Positions 22,252 to 31,666 of a stretch of DNA of 64,000 nucleotides are shown one piece after another. Under the pieces are notes generated by a model. It saw only the letters and a list, made by a program, of their open reading frames with translations. It was not told the DNA's origin and made no database searches. The number at the start of each line of letters is the position of its first letter. Position 1 is the first letter of the stretch. Origin of the DNA: Cheiracanthium punctorium (lineage: Eukaryota; Arthropoda; Arachnida; Araneae; Cheiracanthiidae); assembly GCA_038373885.1 (NCBI GenBank), contig JAWZYV010012342.1, positions 124,001 through 188,000 on the forward strand, read 5' to 3'. Both the position numbers and the translations under genes were made by a program.

Positions 22252-24043
22252 TCTATTATATAAATGAGAAAGTATGTTTGTTTGTTTGTTCGTCCGACAA
22301 TTCCTCCCACACCGTTGGACCGATCGGCTTTAAATTTTGCACATACAGGTAAAACGACATAGAATAGTCCGTCGGCTGCTTTAAAATTCTGGAAATCCAC
22401 CCATTCTCTAACTTTTAGCGATTTTTCGCAATTTTGAGGGTAGAAAGCTACTCAAATAACCGATTTCAGCACATTCGTGAGCATAGTTAACAAAGTTAGA
22501 TTTATTTATTTATTACTTCCAATAATTCAAGTGAGACTGACGTCATTTTGATGTCACGAGTGTAAAAATGCATTAAAAATCCTGGTTAACAAGTTTTGAC
22601 AAAAAATTACACCACGAGCGAAATAATAAACTTCCATCCAGATTATCAGATGCTGTAGAAAATAAAATAGCATGTTTTTTTTTTTTTTTTTCTTTTTCTT
22701 CTTTCACTAATTCATGTTAGATATCGCAACTGAGAATGATTTCATTTTGACCTCATGAAAATGAGTTTCGCCTCATGAAAATGAGAAATCTAATTACATT
22801 AAAAGGTTTTAACGCAAAAATTACTATTAAAAAAATTCAAAGTATTTTGTTTAATGCGCGTGCTAACCTTAGCGTTTTTTGAGCTCTGTGTTTTTTCAGC
22901 AATCATAATAACGAAAGGAAACTTGAATTTTTTTAAATCGTGGGAAATTCAAATGTCGGCTCAAGATTCAAAATACTAATTAACATAATTCATAGTATTC
23001 GCTATCGGTTTGACGACGGCCGTTGTATGTATTCCCAAAAATCGTACAAAATGTCGCCAAATTTGGACGACTTTTGGCGGTATATTATCTATATTAGATA
23101 TACTCTTTTTTTGTTAAATTTTAGCAACTTAACAAGCTCTTGCAGAAAAGTTACATCATTAGCAAAATGGATACGGAAAATATTTGAAATACCGATTAGC
23201 TAGGAATAACCCCAATATCTCTCAAATTAACTTTAATAAAGTTTTGTTGCAAGCGAGAGTTTTTCAACGTCGTATGTTTCAATATTACTCCGTTTGAAAA
23301 CTACTGCGCGAAATGACTAAATTCGACTACCCTGGTCAGAACGTGACGTCATAGATTAAAAGTTGTCTGAAATTCGTAAACTCTGCAACACAATTTAACG
23401 CCCTAGTCGCATTTTGAGCGATTCCAAATAGTTCCTCGAGATTATACAGTTTGATTTTTTCACGAGTCTGAACCATGGTGGATTTAAATAATATTTAAAT
23501 TGGTACAGCTTGGATATTTTCCACCACTGCGAGATGAAATATTTTGTTGTGCTATATACGCCGATCAGACAAGAATTAAGCTTAAAAATATATGGAGATC
23601 TGTTTTAATGGCAATGCATAAATTTCACAGAATCACCAAAAAGTAGAAAGACATCATTGGTTTAAAATATCTAATCTGTATCTTTAAACTGAGCATTAAA
23701 AACTGAGAAACGAAGATAGATAATATTAATATAAGTAATAGATAGTATTCTCATTTTTATCTCTGGTAGTAATAGTAGATTTGTTTGGATAATAGGGATT
23801 AAAAAACAGTATACGTATATATACATCGTTAATAACTATTTCGTGAAATTAAAAGTGTTATATTCATTATTTTTTAACGATCGTCTTATAACTAACTAAA
23901 CCATAATCATACGTTGCGTAATATATTTCACGGTAGTTTCAACGAAAGGACTATTTGAACTTTTTGCTTTTGCATAGATAGTTATGATTAGATTTTAGTA
24001 AAATATTCGTTTCCTACCGTGCGAAGAACGGGCACGCAGCTAG
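22252..24043 (+). mobile_element. Second Helitron 5' end nested in B, sharing the 3' end
   Basis: A is followed by TC at 22252, then 'TATTATATAAATGAGAAAG', a GTTT repeat and 'cctcccacaccgttggaccgatcgg', a separate Helitron 5' signature. Helitron A diverges from B exactly here. Either a complete 1.8-kb Helitron inserted into B and replaced its end, or B is a chimera with two alternative 5' ends and one terminator. Confidence 0.55.
22676..22702. repeat. T-rich tract
   Basis: A run of about 18 T broken by single C bases lies inside Helitron B. Simple sequence only. Confidence 0.8.
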
Positions 24044-24357
24044 TTTTATTTATTTTTTAACGTACCCATAGCCCAGAGTTAGTGTTTTGTTTTAGTTTAT
24101 TTTGTCAGTACTTGCATTTAAAATATGTCTACAAATGTTTTAGTAAGGCGTTTAGATAAGTGTATTGGATTTTGTTTATTTTTTCTTATGTAACTACGTA
24201 TGTTTATGCTATTTTTGGCGAGAAAAAAAATTCGCCAAGGTTAGACGTTGGGAACAAAAATGTCGCGAACTGAACCTGCTCCGCTTACGAAATCATTACC
24301 CCCAAAATAATGTGGTTTAATAGTAAAAACCTACAAAAAGGTACAAATTATTTCGTC

Positions 24358-24433
24358 GGATGTCTTTCATTGTTAATTATATATCAGAACATAAATTATA
24401 TAGTAATTCTACCCCTCCATTATAATTATAATC
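24358..24433 (+). repeat. 75-bp direct repeat, first copy
   Basis: It is almost identical (one mismatch seen) to 25347-25421. The second copy lies inside the CGATCG-rich element, 990 bp away. Confidence 0.85.
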
Positions 24434-24479
24434 ACGATATACTGGCCGTTATCAAAAAACAGAAAGGAAAAAAAAAAGT

Positions 24480-24780
24480 ATGAAAACCTGACACTTTCAG
24501 ATTTTAAATACGCACTAAAGTGGTATGCCGCGGATACTCCAAGGGGTTCCAGTTCGGGATTGTATGGTGGATGCTGCCAGACCTCCCATCCAAAGCTGCG
24601 AGCCAATCCTGTGTTGTGCGTGCATTGTCATGCAAGAGGACAATGCCTTTGCTTGAAGCGTTTCGCCCACAAAAACGTAGTGTGCCGCGTACTTCAACGC
24701 TGGAGTAAGCTTCCAGTTTACGCGGCATTTCCTTCTCGTAGTACGCACCGACGATTGTCACTATCCGAATGAAGTTACTA
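24480..24780 (-). pseudogene. mariner transposase fragment
   Basis: On the minus strand the translation contains VTIVGAYYEKE, then GIVLLHDNART, then after a frameshift GWEVWQHPPYNPEL. These match the second catalytic block (D in LLHDNA) and the third block (normally HPPYSPDLAPSD) of mariner-family DDE/D transposases. The third aspartate context is altered to PELEPL, the helix-turn-helix N-terminus and first catalytic block are missing, and at least one frameshift is present. It is therefore dead. A 5' terminal piece probably survives at 25937-26010, separated by the insertion at 24818-25934. Confidence 0.75.
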
Positions 24781-24817
24781 CCGTTGCAAGCCGTGGAACT
24801 GAACTATCGTCTGATTA

Positions 24818-25934
24818 AGGGCCGGATTCAAACGAAACAGAGTTCTATCGTTTTCCGTAGCGATCGCGGAAATTTTCGACTGATTCCTATGTTTCCTATT
24901 CAAGTGAAACCTGTCTATCGCTTTTGGATCACGTGACACTGCGATCGGTGTTTTGCTATCGTTTTTTCCAAAAGCGATTGTTTCCTGGAACATGGCAGAT
25001 CGATCGGCGGATGGTTTACAACAACAATGAAGACTCGTCATTTAAAATTACGAAGCAATCCGTTGGAATTATCAGACAGGGAATTCTGCAAAAGATTTAG
25101 GCCTGCGGAAAGCTGAATTTTCTCGCAGAACAGAATTTCTGTAGGGTTTATTTTCTGTCGGCCTTTGAGTTCCACTCTAGCAGACACTACGATGCAGGCG
25201 CCATCTATAGTCCTTATTTAAATCGTTTATTGCTCGATAAATTTGATATTTGAAACAGCGCGAAAAAATACATGAATAACGAATAATTGCTAAAATAAGC
25301 ATCGTAGCAACCCTCCTAAACAAATACAAATATTCATATCATTATATTAAGGATGTCTTTGATTGTTAATTATATATCAGAACATAAATTATATAGTAAT
25401 TCTACCCCTCCATTATAATTATAAACAGCTTCTCTGCTACTAGAGAACAATTATTATTCGATAATTCGACGTGATAATTATGACGAACAATACTATTATT
25501 AATAATTTTCTAAAAAAAATCTTCATAAATTAAAAATGTATTTCCATGATAATAAACATACAAAAAATATTAACCTAAACCAGTTAAACTTTTAAAACAT
25601 TAACCTGCAATACTGTTGGGGGAAAAAAATTAAGACACAACCTGTTGTCCGTTACAGCTCAAACATAAATAAATAAACAGTTAGTCGTCGCCATTAAGTT
25701 TTTTCCAGAGAAAGATGCGATTTTTTCATTGGTTAACAGCGACTTTCTACGTCACCGGAAGTTGCGTTTTCACTCTGTGGCGATAAAGTTTCGATCTAGC
25801 AAACCTGTAAGTTCGATCGCCTATTTTTTTTCACTTTGAATACACTTTTGCGATCGCTAGTAAAAGCGATCGAACTTCCAGAGAGAAAACAATCGTTTTG
25901 GAGACGACCGATCGCGTTTCGTTTGAATCGGGCC
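24818..25934. mobile_element. CGATCG-rich inverted-repeat element inside mariner DNA
   Basis: The ends AGGGCCGGATTCAAACGAAA and (complement) GGCCCGATTCAAACGAAAC are inverted repeats, flanked by TA on both sides (24816-24817 and 25935-25936). The palindrome GATCGC/GCGATC and CGATCG occur many times near both ends (for example 24883, 24940, 25815, 25851, 25868, 25909). It contains the second copy of a 75-bp repeat. Non-coding; the superfamily is uncertain. Confidence 0.65.
25347..25421 (+). repeat. 75-bp direct repeat, second copy
   Basis: Near-identical to 24358-24433. Its position in the interior of the inverted-repeat element suggests capture or a shared dispersed repeat. Confidence 0.85.
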
Positions 25935-25936
25935 TA

Positions 25937-26010
25937 GTTTCGCAATGTTGCCAACCGTGGAGGAACACGTGTAACTTACTTTTTGAATGCCCCTAGTAAA
26001 AAAATATCAA
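25937..26010 (-). mobile_element. mariner 5' terminal piece
   Basis: On the minus strand 'actaGGGGCATTCAAAAAGTAAG' followed by 'ttacacgtgttcctcc' resembles the terminal region of mariner elements. It faces the transposase fragment at 24480-24780 across the inserted element. Confidence 0.45.
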
Positions 26011-26388
26011 AATGATGAAGGAAATTCTTTAAAGAAAAAAGAATGGTTGGGGGGGGGGAAATAGTGAATAATTTAATAAATAAGCGAAATATTTAATAAA
26101 TAAATAAATTTAAAAAATAATAAAAAAATAAATAGAATCCTCTTAATTTATGACTTGTTCCTGTAATATAATTGTAAATGACCTTTTATGAAAGTAAAAT
26201 TTATGATGCAGAGGAGGAAAAAAGAGCTGTTCACATTATCCTCTCATTTCCGCATACATGTGAAGAGGGAATATACCATTCTATGCATTAAAAACATGCC
26301 CCCACTGGAAAGATTAGCGTCCCATTGTGCAATAGAACAGGGCACTCAGCAGTCATCAGTTCAACTTTTAATCCAATTCGTTCATGAG

Positions 26389-26458
26389 GTATGGCCCTAG
26401 TGCTTAGCGCATGGGATTTTTGAACGTCCGACCAAGATTTCAAATCCCCGGGTACGGA
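26389..26458 (+). mobile_element. tRNA-like SINE head or tRNA pseudogene
   Basis: TATGGCCCTAGTGCTTAGCGC fits an A-box region, and about 40 bp later GATTTCAAATCCCCGG fits a B-box and T-stem. The acceptor stem does not close, so it is not a functional tRNA gene. Confidence 0.5.
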
Positions 26459-26459
26459 A

Positions 26460-27265
26460 TTTAAATAATACTATTTAAAAATAATTCCATGTCCACTTCT
26501 TACGTTTAGTAACAAATGGCGTCACATTACTTATTTATTAAAGTTAATTAATAATTAAAATTCATTTATTAATAAATTGAAATAACTAATAAATTATTTC
26601 GAAAACTTACAAGTTCGATTTTTAAAAATTACAGAAAGTCGCCAACTTCAAATAAGAAACTTAAACCATTAACGCCCAGCGATCTATTTTTAGACCGTCG
26701 CGAAATTTGTAAGTCACTCAAATATTTAATTTCTTCAAAACACACAAAATTTACACTACTAAGAACAGAATAAAATCAATACTCACCACAAACAACTCAG
26801 TACAGCAGTATTTTTTAAAACGATCTCAAAAGTTCTCTATACGAAAACTCAATTCTAAATACGAAAAATGTTATTCAATTAGAAAGAAAAAAAATCATAA
26901 CTACGTTTATCTGTTATCTGCTATCTGTAGGGAAAAGATATCTTAAAAGTAATTATCTCTCTCTAGTTTACGAAAACATTACTATCAACAAGTAAAATAC
27001 TAAAATATTGTTGTTCTTTATCAAATAAACTCAAGTACCCCGAAAGAAACTTAAATTATATCTCAAAAGTTCAAGTAATGGGCATTTCATTTAAAAGCAC
27101 AACAAGTATCATATTTCTTCGATAAAATAACAGGCATTTTTGTGGACTTTTCTGAGAAAATGAAGAAACAGCAAAGTTAGTTCTTGTCAATATATATGTT
27201 TAAAAAATTATTCTATTGATTTTTTAAAAAAGAATTATACAATAAAATGTTATTTCCGTGCGTAT
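26460..27265. other. Unassigned AT-rich stretch
   Basis: No coding domain, RNA or terminal repeats recognised. Confidence 0.4.
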
Positions 27266-27739
27266 TCCTAAATGCGTGCCCGTTCTTTGAAAGGTAGGGA
27301 ACGAACATTTTTCTTACGTGTGTGATCAGATTTGAAACCAGTGATGTGGAATCCAAAAATAACCCAATTTATTTGAATTTTGGCGTTAAGTTATTCATTA
27401 GTTACTCGTAAAGTTAGTATGAGTACAAACCTGAGACCATTATGATATTATGACACAGGGACGGCATTTCAACTTTTCATTTGGGGGTGCGAAACTTGAT
27501 GTGTGAATCCACAATGTGAAAAAATCTGGAGTGACGCCACTCGACTTTCCGAACATTTGAGATTTCCCAAGCGTTAAAACATGTTTCATTCAACTGATTT
27601 GGATCTAGTGCATTTGAAATTATTTGAGTGCATAGGTCGCAATGTATAAGAATACATTTTTGTAGCCATTTAAAAAACTGTAGTGTGTGCACTCGCTAAA
27701 ATTTATGCAGAATGTAAGACAGTAACCTGTATGAGCACC

Positions 27740-28370
27740 TAATTGGATGTCAATCGAATGCACCCTTTAGACACTAGCTCACATTAAATGATTTGTGTCC
27801 TAGGCCATAATATATAAGAATTTTTTGCAAGCCTGTGAATTAACTGTCAGATTTACACACACCAAACTCTATGCAGGTCATGAGAGCGTGACCTATCATA
27901 TAAATACCCAGTTTCAGCTCAATTAAATGCACCCTATAGACACTAGCTCACTTTCAAGAATTTCCGTCCATAGGCTATAGTGTAAAAGAGCACTCATTCG
28001 TTGCCCTGTCTAAAAACTACAAGCACTGCCTACACACAGCAAAATCTATACATATTGTGTGACCGTGACCTATCATATACATACGCGATTTGAACTTCTT
28101 CGAATGCACGCTTTAGACACTAGCTCATTTTAAATTATTTAAATCCATAGGCCGTCAGAAATGTATAAGAATTATTTTTTGCAATCCCGTGAACAAACTA
28201 TCCATTCTACACCCACCAAAATGAATGCAGATCATGACCGAGACCTTTTATATACATGTCCAATTTGAGCTCAATCGAAAGCACCGTTTAGACGCTAGCC
28301 CACTTTCAAGAATTTCCGTCTATAGGCCATAATGCAAAAGAAATCTTTCTCGTAGCCTTGTCAAAAAAAA
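27740..28370 (+). repeat. Tandem array, unit about 170-177 bp
   Basis: The motif TAGACACTAGCTC recurs at 27768, 27937, 28114 and (diverged) 28289. Each unit also has 'catacaccaaa.tctatgca', 'gtgacctatcatata' and 'tccgtccataggc'. A further copy lies at 63328-63590. Confidence 0.85.
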
Positions 28371-28410
28371 AAAAAAAAAAAAAAAATATTAATATCAAAA
28401 TCAATACCGG

Positions 28411-28730
28411 CAGGTCCGGCCTCTTGTTTGACGGGGCCCGGTTGCAAATATTTTTTTGGGGGGAGCCCTAAAATTACAAACGCTAAAAATTCATGAACGA
28501 ATAGACATGCGCTTATAGAAAGGCTAAGAGAGTATTCACTAAAATACCACTAATACCACTTTATTGATTGTAGTAATCTAAGGTTCAAGTCTAAATCGCT
28601 TTGCATGTCTGTTAGAATCTTTCAAAATGTTCACTTCATTAGGGACTTTTGATTTAAGGGCCCCTCAAAAGCCTGAGCCCGGTTGCTTTGCATCTGCAGC
28701 ATCCTCACCCCCCCCCGCGGCCCGGCCCTG
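28411..28730. mobile_element. hAT MITE, 320 bp, with 8-bp duplication
   Basis: The ends CAGGTCCGGCC and GGCCCGGCCCTG are inverted. AATACCGG flanks both sides (28403-28410 and 28731-28738). The paralogous repeat at 63567-63580 carries a single AATACCGG running straight into 'tctta', so it is the empty site. GC-rich ends, AT-rich middle, non-coding. Confidence 0.9.
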
Positions 28731-29419
28731 AATACCGGTCTTGTGATGGTGGCTTATAACATGTATACCAAATTTGAGCTCAGTCGAACAAACCGTTTAG
28801 GAGCTATCGTGTTCAATCACATACTCACAAACCCATACACACCTCGTACAAATAGCATAAAGGAATTGAGAACACCTCAAGACGTGTCAATACACCCAAA
28901 TCTCGAAGTCAAATTTTTTCATGATTACAATACTTTCCTTACATGGTACATGTTCGGAAAGTAATAAATGAAATCTTTGTTAACGGAGAGAGGAGAGGAG
29001 GGTGGGATTGATCAAATTGAATTGATACTGAGAAAAATGACTTTTAACATAAGTTTTTCGTCAGCAAACAATTCTCCAGTTTATATCTGAAATGTAAGTT
29101 GGACGCGAAATTCCTTACTAGTTCTACCCCCTCTACAAGCCACCCCCCCCCAAAAAAATCAAACCACAAAATATCTGGGGCCGCCACCGCACCCCCTATT
29201 TTCCGTCCCTGTTATGACACAAAAAACTATGTCGGTGTCATTCGCGATCAGAAAAAGAAAAGCCTGACGGTTTGGTACGAAAATTCCTATTCCACACAAA
29301 CCTACACACGTTCACAGCGAGCCAGCCAGCTAGAAAATTTGTTTACTCTCCGATTTTATTATATAAGAAGATTGCAACACAAAGCCTCTGACTGCGCAGT
29401 TCCAGAAATCCTAGCTTAA

Positions 29420-29928
29420 AAAAATTTGAGAAATCGAACTAGCTAAGAATTCGCCAAGGAAGATGAGATGATATTCCTTTAACAGGAAGTTTTGTTTTCT
29501 ATTAAATTTCTTTTTATGTGGGTTTCCGGATACAAAAACGTCGAAGTTTCTTTTTTATTTTTTAAAGACAATTTAAGTGGAGACATATAAAATATCTCAG
29601 AATCGGCCATTCATCTTTCATACTTTAGGATCCAATTCGCATCATTTAGTAAGAACTAAAGTAGGATTTACTGCATTAAAATTTCAAGAAACGAATTGTT
29701 ATGAATATTTCCTGAAAAGAAATATCCTAGGACTGTCGGCAATGATGCCTGTTTTCGAAGATAACCGTTGTTCGCCATTCTTTTCTTTTGCTTATGCATC
29801 GGCATCGGGTGGATTTTTGGTTATTATTTAAAATTATTGAAACAGGTTTCGTATCACATTTTAAACATGTTATGCCTGTTATAAGCAAAAGCAAAAAACA
29901 GGTACCTGCACACTTCCAAAAGACAAAA
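29420..29928. other. Unassigned stretch
   Basis: An open frame at 29577-29831 shows no recognised domain. No bounding repeats seen. Confidence 0.4.
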
Positions 29929-30096
29929 AGTGGGTGCGTGTAATCTTTGCGCGCGATTGAAGTAAAACTTCTTTGACGTTTACGACACATATCACTGAAA
30001 TGATTGAACTTTAACTTAAAATAAAGATCATATTATAATTTAATTATATTTATTATTCATGTACTTTACAAAGATTACATAAATGTTATATTCATA

Positions 30097-30355
30097 TTAT
30101 TCATTGGAAATAGGTACTTGAATATCATCACAATTTTTTATGTATGAAATTATAGGTTTGTGGTAACTATAATGTGAAACATAAATTTTACTCTCTAAAT
30201 TTGCTAATTTTCTTGAAAATACAGCATCAATCGTTGTACCGAAACGCGTTGCTGATTGATGTCGAGAAGTATTCATAGTTGGATCCAATTTTTCTTTTAA
30301 AAAATCAACTAACGGCTAAGATTCTTGAGAGCGAAAATGAACATTAAAATCTCAG
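30097..30355 (-). pseudogene. Endonuclease-domain remnant in HL2
   Basis: On the minus strand, TTIDAVFSRKLANLESKIYV is followed by SHYSYHKPIISY and an acidic tail ending at a stop at 30097. This is the best preserved C-terminal part of the three copies. Upstream the GDFNV motif is destroyed by a small deletion around 30345. The family role is probable DNA nicking by a Helentron-encoded EEP nuclease. This copy lacks the rest of the domain. Confidence 0.6.
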
Positions 30356-31666
30356 TAAGAATGATAGGTAATTCATGAAAATTACTTAGAATCCAGGAAG
30401 TGTCCTCGTTGTATTATTATTCTTTAACTGTTTTCTTATACCATTGTTCCGTCTGGAGGTTGGGTTTGAATGGGGGGAATGTCCATAGTTTAGTATTATA
30501 CTTTAACTGTGTTCTTTTAACTGATGTTTTCCTACATGTTTGTTGGGTTCGAATGCAGGTAGCGTAAACATTTTTGTGTTTTTCTATCACTGTGTTCTTA
30601 AGCGCTGATTTCGTCTGCTGGTAGGTTTCTAAATATTATTCTGTATCCGTGTTTTTAAACTGCAGGTTCTGTCTATTGTTTGGGATTGATTGCAGCCAGG
30701 GTCCGTTTCATTGTGGTGTTCCATCACCGTGTTAAACCGTTGCTTGCTCCGTCTTGAGGTTGGGTTCGAATCCACGGAGTGTCCATTTGTTATTCTTTTA
30801 TTTTGTTCTTAAACCGTTTGCAGCCAGTGTTTGTTTCTTTGTGGTGTTAGATACCCGTATTCTTAAACCGTTGTGTATATATCATTATAAAAATATATAT
30901 CATTACTATATATAAATATATATATCATTATAAATATTGCGTTCACGCAAACTACATTCTTCTAAATTTACTAGCATTTCTTAAAATACAGCTTTTGGGC
31001 AAAATAATAACAGACATGACATACATAATATTTAGGAGTTTAATCGCCTAACGGCCAATGTAACAGGCATTTGACAAATAATAATATCACTTCGCTTCGA
31101 AACAATTGCCTATATTCAGTACGAAATAGAATTATAAGACAATTGTGTAATTAAAACACATCTGAAGCCAGTAATTGCTTTATATCACGTTCATAAATCT
31201 ATGTATTTAATTTTTTGAAGTTCTGCTAATTCAAGGATCTCCATTTACTTCCCCTCGATGGAAATATAAGCAATCTGAGATGCGCAGTTACCCAGAGTGA
31301 GTAGCGCCATCTGTTTGCAGCAACAGCGTTATAAAACTTTATAAGAGAAGTGTCCCCTCCTATAAATTTACCTTCGTGGAAGTTTACCTTCGAAGCATTT
31401 TCCTCCAACAGTGTTCTTAAACGAAAATTTCCCTCTGCTGTTTAGGTTCGTTTGCAGCCACTGTCCCTTTAATTGTGGTGTTCCATCTCCTTGTTCTTAA
31501 ACCGTTGTTCTGTCTTAAAGTTGGGTTAGAATCCGGGAAAAGTGTTCTTAAACTGACGTTTCCATCTACTGTTCCGGTTCGATAACAGGCAGGTTCCATT
31601 TCTTTGTGTTGGGTACCGGGCATGTACCGGGAGTATGTACCGGGAGCATGTACCGTTGAGCATGTA

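Larger units (their letters stand above)
20272..24043 (+). mobile_element. Helitron B (3772 bp, head to tail with A)
   Basis: It starts TCTATACTTTTGAAATCTG immediately after the CTAG of Helitron A. It ends with hairpin CCGTGCGAAGAACGG, spacer 'gcacgcag' and CTAG (24040-24043), followed by T. It carries a 17-bp palindrome (21257-21299), a MITE (21304-21510) and a second Helitron-type 5' end at 22252. It has no helicase coding. Its 3' third matches the scattered pieces at 9630-10225 and 12000-12330. Confidence 0.8.
27456..29211. mobile_element. Non-autonomous hAT element carrying a satellite array
   Basis: The ends are CAGGGACGG and its exact complement. The flanks TTATGACA (27448-27455 and 29212-29219) are a perfect 8-bp target duplication, the hAT hallmark. 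The related sequence at 15585-15605 shows the unoccupied target. No transposase is encoded. The interior is a satellite array plus a nested MITE. Confidence 0.85.
27268..29371 (-). mobile_element. Helitron, minus strand, interrupted by a hAT element
   Basis: The minus-strand 5' end reads TCTTCTTATATAATAAAATC from 29371, with A outside. The 3' end keeps 'aaagaacgggcacgca' but its CTAG has decayed to TTAG (27268-27271). Flanking halves (27268-27455 and 29212-29371) match the continuous sequence at 15480-15660. They are separated by the 1756-bp hAT element. Confidence 0.65.

Noticed and set aside
26389..26458. Functional tRNA gene
   Set aside because: Box-like motifs are present but the acceptor and anticodon stems do not form.
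29099..29419. 106-codon plus-strand open frame
   Set aside because: It crosses the border of the hAT element at 29211 and the Helitron end at 29371, so it cannot be an ancestral gene.
31226..31408. Short frame in the conserved block of HL2
   Set aside because: The block is conserved between copies as DNA, but the frame is broken in HL1 and in the 36-kb fragment.
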